A stretch of 5,203 bases of DNA, taken from contig JACZSH010000099.1 of the NCBI GenBank assembly GCA_022574315.1, forward strand, positions 1 to 5,203, written 5' to 3'. Origin of the DNA: Chloroflexota bacterium (GTDB lineage: Bacteria; Chloroflexota; Dehalococcoidia; Dehalococcoidales; RBG-16-60-22). Numbering within the stretch: the first letter of the stretch is position 1; each line of letters opens with the position of its first letter. The translations under genes were made by a program, and so were the position numbers. The notes beneath the pieces were generated by a model, which did no database searches, had not been told where the DNA came from, and was given only the letters and a program-made list of their open reading frames with translations. This document shows, piece by piece, positions 1 to 4,093 of this stretch.

Positions 1-2
1 AA

Positions 3-581
3 GAAGTTGACGAGGTAAAAGCAGCATCGGGGGAAGCGGCACCGGAAACAGATGAGGTAAAGGAAGAGGCCCCGGCCGAGGCGCCTAAAGCGGAGAAGGA
101 AGAGACCCCGGCCGAAGCACCCAAAGCGGAGAAGAAAGAGACCCCGGCCGAGGCGCCCAAAGCGGAGAAGGAGGCGGCCCCGGCTAAGAAAGAGAAAGTG
201 AAAGTAGGCCCCGCCATCGCCGGCATCATGGAAACCATCAAGAAGATGACGGTGGTGGAACTGGCGGAACTGGTCAAAGCTTTTGAAGCCGAGTTCGGCG
301 TCAGCGCCGCGGCTCCAGTGGCGGCAGCGTCGGTGGCAGCCGCCGCGGAAGCGGCCCCGGAGGAAGAGCAGACCGAGTTCACCGTAATCCTGCAAGAGAT
401 AGGTCCGAATAAGATTAACGTCATCAAAGCGGTGCGCGAAGTAACCACTTTGGGTCTGAAAGAATCAAAGGACCTGGTGGAAGGCGCTCCCCAGGCGGTC
501 AGGGAGAGCGTTGGTAAGGAAGAGGCGGCGACGATAAAAGAAAAATTGGAAGCCGCCGGGGCGAAAGCCGAGATAAAATAA
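3..581 (+). CDS. rplL: Ribosomal protein L7/L12 with repeat-rich N-terminal extension (5' end outside window)
   Basis: L7/L12 forms the mobile stalk of the large ribosomal subunit. It binds the C-terminal helix of L10 and recruits the translational GTPases (EF-Tu, EF-G, IF2, RF3). Seen here: an N-terminal dimerisation domain (METIKKMTVVELAELVK to FGVSAAA), an Ala/Glu-rich hinge, and the C-terminal domain from about TEFTVIL to AEIK, with the conserved NKINVIKAVRE and LGLKESKDLVEGAP stretches. The frame is open from position 3 with no ATG, GTG or TTG before GTG 198, so about 65 residues of Lys/Glu/Ala/Pro-rich sequence precede the domain in frame. GTG 198 would give 127 aa, close to the usual length, but has no convincing Shine-Dalgarno. 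ATG 228 would cut off part of the first helix. I therefore treat the frame as one partial gene starting upstream: either L7/L12 with a long N-terminal arm or an L10-L12 fusion. The L7/L12 identity is very secure; the true start is not. Confidence 0.93.
   Translation, partial: EVDEVKAASGEAAPETDEVKEEAPAEAPKAEKEETPAEAPKAEKKETPAEAPKAEKEAAPAKKEKVKVGPAIAGIMETIKKMTVVELAELVKAFEAEFGVSAAAPVAAASVAAAAEAAPEEEQTEFTVILQEIGPNKINVIKAVREVTTLGLKESKDLVEGAPQAVRESVGKEEAATIKEKLEAAGAKAEIK
63..197 (+). repeat. 36-bp tandem repeat coding for 12-residue Lys/Glu/Ala/Pro units
   Basis: Three contiguous units lie at 63-98 (EEAPAEAPKAEK), 99-134 (EETPAEAPKAEK) and 135-170 (KETPAEAPKAEK). A degenerate partial unit follows at 171-197 (EAAPAKKEK). 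The units are in frame with L7/L12 and have no spacers. Between units 1 and 2, three of four changed codons are synonymous (GAG/GAA, GCG/GCA, CCT/CCC). Between units 2 and 3, two of three are synonymous. This is consistent with a translated repeat under some protein-level constraint. The encoded peptide is probably a disordered, highly charged linker or tail. Confidence 0.85.
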
Positions 582-642
582 CCGGTTACTCTCCAGAGAT
601 TGGAGGATGGAAGGAAATTCGGCCTTTGGCGGGGAGATTGCC

Positions 643-676
643 AGGCGGCAGAGTCTTTCTATTCTCCTCTCCGCCT
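643..676 (+). other. RNA hairpin in the rplL trailer
   Basis: AGGCGG (643-648) pairs with CCGCCT (671-676). After a single bulged C at 649, AGAG (650-653) pairs with CTCT (667-670). The loop is 13 nt and pyrimidine-rich. There is no U-tract after the stem, so it is not a classical terminator alone. It may be an mRNA-stabilising or processing structure downstream of rplL. The role is inference. Confidence 0.4.
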
Positions 677-700
677 GAAGAGAAGGTGAAGAGATTCCAT

Positions 701-724
701 AGAGAGGGGCACTTGCCCCTCTCT
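701..724 (+). terminator. Perfect 10-bp hairpin, probable end of the rplL transcript
   Basis: AGAGAGGGGC (701-710) and GCCCCTCTCT (715-724) are perfect reverse complements around a 4-nt loop, ACTT. It lies 120 nt after the rplL stop and before the next promoter at 797, where a terminator is expected. The following bases (GGCTATATTT) are only weakly U-rich, so it is an imperfect intrinsic terminator or a 3'-end-protecting stem. The rest of 582-796 shows no convincing gene. Confidence 0.55.
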
Positions 725-796
725 GGCTATATTTCCAGCCTCATTTTCAAAGCAGAAGGCGAAAGGGTAATCCGGAAACAGGCTAAAATGGCGGAG

Positions 797-825
797 TTGA
801 AAACGCGGTCAAAATAACCTATAGT
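797..825 (+). promoter_or_regulatory. Sigma70-type promoter for the small membrane protein gene
   Basis: TTGAAA (797-802; 5 of 6 consensus) and TATAGT (820-825; 5 of 6) are separated by an ideal 17-bp spacer. The predicted start near 832 gives a leader of about 31 nt with a clear Shine-Dalgarno (AAAGGAGA, 847-854) before ATG 864. Confidence 0.6.
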
Positions 826-863
826 TACCACCAGTGGCACTCCGATAAAGGAGATGGCGGGGT

Positions 864-1121
864 ATGTCTCAGGACAATATCATACTGATGATTGTGGGTG
901 GTGTTTTTATAGTTATCGGTCTGATACTGGCCATCTGGGGGAAGAGGGAAGAAAAGAGCTACTATAATAATCTTTCTACGCGTCCCGGTGATACCCGTGA
1001 ATTTATGGAGCACTGGCCTTCCCGCCAGCAACCCGGTGCCTTGAAGCTGGGCGGTTGGATAGCTTTAGCTATCGGCGTGGTGACACTGTTTACCGGCGGT
1101 ATTCTTTTTCTCCTGGGCTGA
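864..1121 (+). CDS. Small two-helix membrane protein of unknown function
   Basis: The 85-residue product is not recognised. Two hydrophobic helices are visible: about residues 6-25 (from IILMIVGGVFIVIGLILAIW) and about 63-84 (GGWIALAIGVVTLFTGGILFLLG). Between them is a polar loop of roughly 37 residues that begins with a basic/acidic stretch (GKREEKSYYNN). Gly-rich helix faces (IVGGVFIVIG, IGVVTLFTGG) could support helix packing. The positive charges after helix 1 suggest a cytoplasmic loop with both ends outside, which is inference. ATG 864 is chosen for its strong Shine-Dalgarno (AGGAG at 849-853, about 10 nt away) and the promoter upstream. The gene stands alone, converging on the minus-strand lipoprotein gene with only 20 bp between stop codons. 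The overlapping minus-strand frame lacks such signals. Confidence 0.75.
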   Translation: MSQDNIILMIVGGVFIVIGLILAIWGKREEKSYYNNLSTRPGDTREFMEHWPSRQQPGALKLGGWIALAIGVVTLFTGGILFLLG

Positions 1122-1122
1122 T

Positions 1123-1138
1123 GCCGGGTCGTCCCGGT
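1123..1138. terminator. Short hairpin between convergent genes
   Basis: CCGGG (1124-1128), loop TCGT, CCCGG (1133-1137), with a possible G-U closing pair, fills the 20-bp gap between the two convergent stop codons. The position suits a shared bidirectional terminator. The stem is only 5-6 bp, though, and neither side has a U-tract, so the call is weak. Confidence 0.25.
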
Positions 1139-1141
1139 GAG

Positions 1142-1627
1142 CTACGGTTCAGTCTGGAGGCTAAGCTGCTGCAGGTCGGCTTCAATCCTGAGGGCATTGG
1201 CTTGCAGGCGATTGGAAGGAATCACGCGGCCGTCTCGATAAGCGAACCAGCCCGCCTGCTGCCAGTATGACTTTTCTTCCCAACCGGTAACCCCGGACAT
1301 GTCCACGCTGACGTACCATATGTTGCTGCCGTCTTTATACAGTTCTGAAATGGCGGTCCAGTTGTTACTGGCCGCCGAGAATTCGGCCAGATAGGTCTTC
1401 GCTTCGTAGCTTTCCGCCTGGTTCAGCAGGTGCTCGTAAACGGCCAGGACCGCCCGGTCTTCAGAGCTGATGAAAGTGGTGGGCGCGGTTGCTTCCGGTT
1501 TATCCTCCGGAAGTTCCGGGGAAGGGAACGTGCCAAAGTCCTGACAGCCGGCAGTCATTAGCACCGTCAGCACCAGCAGCGCCGAGGTAAGAATTAGTTT
1601 CCGGAGTGTCTTTTGCCATTTCTTCAT
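1142..1627 (-). CDS. Putative lipoprotein of unknown function
   Basis: The 161-residue product begins MKKWQKTLRK, a basic n-region, followed by a hydrophobic core (LILTSALLVLTVL) and a lipobox-like MTAGC with the lipidated cysteine at 28. This indicates export and membrane anchoring on the outer face. Residues 30-52 are a Pro/Glu/Thr-rich spacer. Residues about 54-161 form a soluble domain with repeated aromatics (W90, W104, W116, W122, W127) and a segment SNIWYVSVDMSGVTGW that looks like beta strands. No family is recognised. The frame extends 26 codons upstream to 1705, but only the ATG at 1627 puts the signal peptide at the N-terminus, and the promoter lies inside that extension. It ends with TAG, 20 bp from the convergent small membrane protein gene. 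Confidence 0.85.
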   Translation of the reverse strand: MKKWQKTLRKLILTSALLVLTVLMTAGCQDFGTFPSPELPEDKPEATAPTTFISSEDRAVLAVYEHLLNQAESYEAKTYLAEFSAASNNWTAISELYKDGSNIWYVSVDMSGVTGWEEKSYWQQAGWFAYRDGRVIPSNRLQANALRIEADLQQLSLQTEP

Positions 1628-1640
1628 TTTTACCCTACCC

Positions 1641-1667
1641 AGTATACCACAAATATTAAAGTGTCTT
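1641..1667 (-). promoter_or_regulatory. Extended -10 promoter of the lipoprotein gene, near-leaderless
   Basis: On the minus strand, TGG+TATACT (1649-1641) is an extended -10 element. AAGACA (1667-1662) is a possible weak -35 at a short 15-bp spacing. Only 13 nt separate the -10 from ATG 1627, so transcription should start about 6-8 nt before the start codon. The only Shine-Dalgarno-like bases (AGGG, 1636-1633) would be partly excluded from the transcript. The remaining intergenic DNA up to the comM stop at 1755 shows no clear terminator. Confidence 0.5.
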
Positions 1668-1754
1668 ATGCCCGGACAATACGTTTCAGGAATATAACCC
1701 GGCAAGAATGACCGCCCCTACCGGCTCAGGACGCGGAAACCCGGGCTATTTGAG

Positions 1755-3275
1755 CTATAAAATCCTTCTCGGTCGGTACTGGGTGGCTTCCGCCACGTGG
1801 TGGGCTTTGATTATATCGGAGTTCTCCAGGTCAGCGATAGTGCGGGCCAGCTTGAGAATGCGGTGGAAGGCACGGGCGGAAAGGTAAAGCTGCTTCATGG
1901 CCGCTTTCAGCAGTTCCCGGGCGGGTTCTTCCGTCTGGCAAAACTCTCTGACCTCGGCCGGGGTCATTTCGGCGTTACTGGCCAGCGGCGTGCTGGCGAA
2001 CCGGTCTCGCTGCCGGGAACGGGCAGTCTGGACCCGGCTCTGAACCGCGGCTGACGGTTCACCCAGCCTGTCATCGGCCAGTTTTTCATAGTCGATATGA
2101 GGCACCTCGATGAAGATGTCGACGCGGTCGATAAACGGACCACTGATGCGGTGCTGGTAGCGGGAGACCAGTCCGGGGGAGCAGGTGCACTGCCGGAAAG
2201 GGTCGCCGTAGTAGCCGCAGGGGCAGGGGTTCATGGCGCCCACCAGCATGAAGTTAGCCGGAAAAGTTACCCTTCCCTGCGCCCGGCTGATGGTCACCAC
2301 CTTGTCTTCCAGTGGCTGCCGCAGCACCTCGAGCAGGGTATGTCCGAATTCCGGAAGCTCGTCGAGGAAGAGGACTCCCCGGTGACTGAGGCTTATCTCT
2401 CCCGGTTTCGGCCAGTGTCCGCCACCGACCAGGCCGGCGTTTGAGATGGTGTGGTGAGGGGAACGGAAAGGTCTTTGCCTGACCAGGGGAGTATCGGGAG
2501 GGAGTAACCCGCTGACACTGTAGATTTTAGTAACCTCCAGGGCTTCATCGGTAGACATCGGGGGAAGTATGGAAGGTAATGAACGCGCCAGCAGCGTTTT
2601 ACCGCTTCCCGGAGGGCCGCACATGATGATATTATGCCCTCCCGCGGCGGCTACTTCCAGTGCCCGCTTGACGTGTTCCTGCCCCTTGATAAAAGCCATA
2701 TCGGTGGTTAAGGCAGGGAGGGTCATATCCTCCTGGGTTTCACCCGGCGTGTATTCCGGGGTGGGGATTTCTCCGTGAAAGTAGCTGACCAGCTGGGATA
2801 GCGAGGTGACGGGAATAATACTGGCGCCTTCGATTAAAGATGCTTCCCGGGCATCCATTTCCGGGACGATGACGGTGTCAATTTTAGCCTGGCTGGCCAG
2901 GGCAACCATGGGCAAGATGCCGTGGGTATGGCGCAGGCTGCCGTCCAGAGAAAGTTCCCCCAGGAAGATAGCCTTCGTGCCATCGGCGTGTAACTGCTCT
3001 GAACTGAGCAGGATACCGACGGCGATGGGCAGGTCGTAAGAAGGCCCGGCTTTTTTGAGGTCGGCCGGGGCAAGGTTAACCACGATGCGTTTCATCGGGA
3101 AGGTAAAGCCTGAGTTTCGGATGGCGGCGCGAACTCTTTCCTTAGCTTCCTGGACGGCGGCATCCGGCAGACCGACGATGGTCAGCGCGGGTAGACCGCT
3201 GGAGATGTCGACTTCGACATCAACGAGGTGGCCTTCGAGGCCGATGACGGCAGCGGTTTTTACCTTGGCTAACAT
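1755..3275 (-). CDS. comM: ComM/YifB family Mg-chelatase-like AAA+ ATPase
   Basis: The 506-residue product has full family length. Family members studied in naturally competent bacteria (ComM) are hexameric DNA helicases that promote branch migration as transforming DNA is integrated; in many bacteria the role (YifB) is unassigned. Seen in order: an N-terminal ChlI/Lon-S5-like domain (about 1-170, with DVEVDISSGLPALTIVGLPD and KKAGPSYDLPIAVGIL); the AAA+ core with Walker A GPPGSGKT (220-227), the signature RPFRSPHHTIS (268-278), Walker B VLFLDE (301-306) and the sensor-1 region GAMNPCPCG (347-354); four paired cysteines (C351, C353, C363, C365), possibly metal-binding; SRY and FIDRVDIF (371-388); and the C-terminal helical domain with LSARAFHRILKLARTIADLE. 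The start at 3275 has Shine-Dalgarno AGGAGA (3284-3279). The open frame upstream to 3680 carries no family sequence and overlaps the PAP2-like gene. All core motifs are intact. Confidence 0.96.
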   Translation of the reverse strand: MLAKVKTAAVIGLEGHLVDVEVDISSGLPALTIVGLPDAAVQEAKERVRAAIRNSGFTFPMKRIVVNLAPADLKKAGPSYDLPIAVGILLSSEQLHADGTKAIFLGELSLDGSLRHTHGILPMVALASQAKIDTVIVPEMDAREASLIEGASIIPVTSLSQLVSYFHGEIPTPEYTPGETQEDMTLPALTTDMAFIKGQEHVKRALEVAAAGGHNIIMCGPPGSGKTLLARSLPSILPPMSTDEALEVTKIYSVSGLLPPDTPLVRQRPFRSPHHTISNAGLVGGGHWPKPGEISLSHRGVLFLDELPEFGHTLLEVLRQPLEDKVVTISRAQGRVTFPANFMLVGAMNPCPCGYYGDPFRQCTCSPGLVSRYQHRISGPFIDRVDIFIEVPHIDYEKLADDRLGEPSAAVQSRVQTARSRQRDRFASTPLASNAEMTPAEVREFCQTEEPARELLKAAMKQLYLSARAFHRILKLARTIADLENSDIIKAHHVAEATQYRPRRIL

Positions 3276-3291
3276 AATTCTCCTACAAACT

Positions 3292-3320
3292 ATGTTACTG
3301 CGGATGGGTCCAGGTGTCAA
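3292..3320 (-). promoter_or_regulatory. Promoter of comM
   Basis: On the minus strand, a perfect TTGACA (3320-3315) lies 17 bp from TAACAT (3297-3292; 4 of 6). Both are in the 56-bp gap after the PAP2-like gene, so comM can be transcribed independently of it. The predicted start near 3285 coincides with the Shine-Dalgarno TAGGAG (3285-3280), giving a leader of only about 10 nt. Confidence 0.6.
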
Positions 3321-3331
3321 AGGGGCTCGGG

Positions 3332-3934
3332 CTAGATGGGACGGGCAACCCCAAGCAGCCCGAAAAAGTGGAAGACAACAACCACAATAAGGGCGGCTAG
3401 CAGGGCACCGGCGGTTACCTGGGCGATGGAATGATGTTCCAGCTCGGTCCGTGCCCAGGCTAACGGAGGGAGCAGCACGGCGGAAAGGGCGCCGGTTGAC
3501 CCGAATAAGATAGTTAACGTGGTGACCGAACCGGCGATAAAAGCGGTGTGAACACTTATTTTCCATCTTAGATTGATGCCCATGAAGAGCAGCATGGCGG
3601 CGAAAATGGCGACCAGTGACGCTACCAGTACCAGTGGCGCACCCATGGCGAGAATTATGACCAGGCTGGTAATAGTGCACAAACTTGCCAGCAGGTAAAC
3701 CTTGTTTCTTTGCCGGCGAAGGTTAATGAAAATGCTTTCAAGCTTATCTTTACGCACCAGATAAACGATGACAGAAAAAACAGGCAGTATACCGACGGCA
3801 AACAGTATCAGCGTCCATTTAAGAGCCTCCAAGGCGCTGGCAGCTGACTGGAACGAAACCAGCAGGATAACCGCCAAGCTTACCAGAAACGGGTTCAGGA
3901 TATTTGAGGTGAGGTTAGCAATATCTTTTTTCAT
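3332..3934 (-). CDS. PAP2-like integral membrane protein (divergent phosphatase family)
   Basis: The 200-residue product has about six hydrophobic helices (roughly 12-31, 38-60, 79-98, 100-119, 131-160, 171-195). Canonical PAP2 lipid phosphatases carry KxxxxxxRP, PSGH and SRxxxxxHxxxD. Here weak counterparts appear in the right order: a basic NLRRQRNK stretch (71-78), KISVHT with H129 in place of PSGH, and AR-x5-H-x3-Q (R162, H168, Q172) in place of the third motif. The nucleophilic and phosphate-binding His/Arg candidates are present. The usual acidic partner of the catalytic His is Gln, and the PSGH Gly is lost. It could be a lipid-linked pyrophosphate phosphatase acting on isoprenoid or phospholipid substrates, or a relative that no longer catalyses this. 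ATG 3934 has no Shine-Dalgarno, but a short upstream ORF ends across it. It is transcribed divergently from prfA, and its stop (TAG) lies 56 bp before comM. Confidence 0.8.
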   Translation of the reverse strand: MKKDIANLTSNILNPFLVSLAVILLVSFQSAASALEALKWTLILFAVGILPVFSVIVYLVRKDKLESIFINLRRQRNKVYLLASLCTITSLVIILAMGAPLVLVASLVAIFAAMLLFMGINLRWKISVHTAFIAGSVTTLTILFGSTGALSAVLLPPLAWARTELEHHSIAQVTAGALLAALIVVVVFHFFGLLGVARPI

Positions 3935-3970
3935 CTGAAACTAGCGGGAGTTATCATTAAGGTACTCCCT
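3931..3970 (-). promoter_or_regulatory. Leader with 8-codon upstream ORF and SD-sequestering hairpin
   Basis: Read on the minus strand, a strong Shine-Dalgarno AGGGAG (3970-3965) lies 7 nt before an ATG (3957-3955) that opens a short frame, MITPASFR. Its TGA stop (3933-3931) overlaps the PAP2-like ATG (3934-3932) in the arrangement ATGA. The PAP2-like start has no Shine-Dalgarno of its own, so translation may depend on termination-reinitiation. GGGAGT (3969-3964) and ACTCCC (3951-3946) can pair around a 12-nt loop containing the upstream ATG, which would hide the Shine-Dalgarno. The sequence elements are plainly present; the coupling mechanism is inference. Confidence 0.5.
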
Positions 3971-3976
3971 GAAAAT

Positions 3977-4006
3977 ATTATACTATGTTTATCGGCGACA
4001 TGTCTT
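3977..4006 (-). promoter_or_regulatory. Promoter of the PAP2-like gene
   Basis: On the minus strand, a perfect TATAAT (3982-3977) lies 18 bp from AAGACA (4006-4001; 4 of 6). The predicted start near 3970 coincides with the leader Shine-Dalgarno. The promoter overlaps a direct repeat CCGATAA (4011-4005 and 3995-3989) flanking a palindrome GACATGTC (4004-3997), a possible operator. Confidence 0.6.
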
Positions 4007-4044
4007 ATCGGGTAAGTAAGAGGGAAATGGCCGCCCAAAGTTTT

Positions 4045-4072
4045 TTGTGACTGCAGTGGGCTGTGATATAAT
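4045..4072 (+). promoter_or_regulatory. Promoter of prfA
   Basis: TTGTGA (4045-4050) and TATAAT (4067-4072) are 16 bp apart. The -10 is preceded by TGA (4064-4066), making an extended -10 element. The predicted start near 4079 coincides with the Shine-Dalgarno GAGGT (4079-4083), 10 nt before ATG 4094. The leader would be about 15 nt. Confidence 0.65.
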
Positions 4073-4093
4073 GAAAATGAGGTAGTTAGAGCT

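Noticed and set aside
63..170. 36-bp repeat units as a possible CRISPR array
   Set aside because: Units are directly contiguous with no spacers, are not palindromic, and read in frame with rplL.
168..174. AAGGAGG as the ribosome binding site of rplL
   Set aside because: It lies 23 nt before GTG 198 with no start codon at a workable distance. It is simply part of the Lys-Glu codons of the repeat.
351..365. Four-cysteine ComM motif and RF1 P-T-T as novelties (comM and prfA protein residues, not bases)
   Set aside because: Paired cysteines after the sensor-1 region are typical of the ComM/YifB family, and PxT variants are usual for RF1, so neither is unusual.
228..581. ATG 228 as the rplL start
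   Set aside because: It has no Shine-Dalgarno and would remove the first part of the N-terminal dimerisation helix that the sequence just upstream (GPAIAGI) completes.
626..817. 63-codon open frame on + starting with TTG
   Set aside because: No Shine-Dalgarno or promoter, composition unlike a protein, contains the two trailer hairpins, and its 3' end overlaps the -35 of the next promoter.
825..1031. 68-codon minus-strand frame opposite the small membrane protein gene
   Set aside because: Antisense shadow lacking start signals; the plus strand has promoter, Shine-Dalgarno and helices.
1055..1270. 71-codon plus-strand frame across the convergent gene ends
   Set aside because: It overlaps two better supported genes, has no start signals, and reads a different frame of the lipoprotein 3' end.
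2097..2444. 115-codon plus-strand frame inside comM
   Set aside because: Antisense shadow of the AAA+ domain with no initiation signals. The same holds for the plus-strand frames at 1797, 2569, 2806 and 3055.
3276..3680. 135-codon N-terminal extension of comM
   Set aside because: The residues do not resemble the family, overlap the PAP2-like gene in another frame on the same strand, and precede the mapped promoter and Shine-Dalgarno.
4031..4046. GC-rich stretch followed by six Ts as a terminator
   Set aside because: No stable stem forms before the T-run and no plus-strand gene ends upstream. The Ts sit next to the prfA -35.
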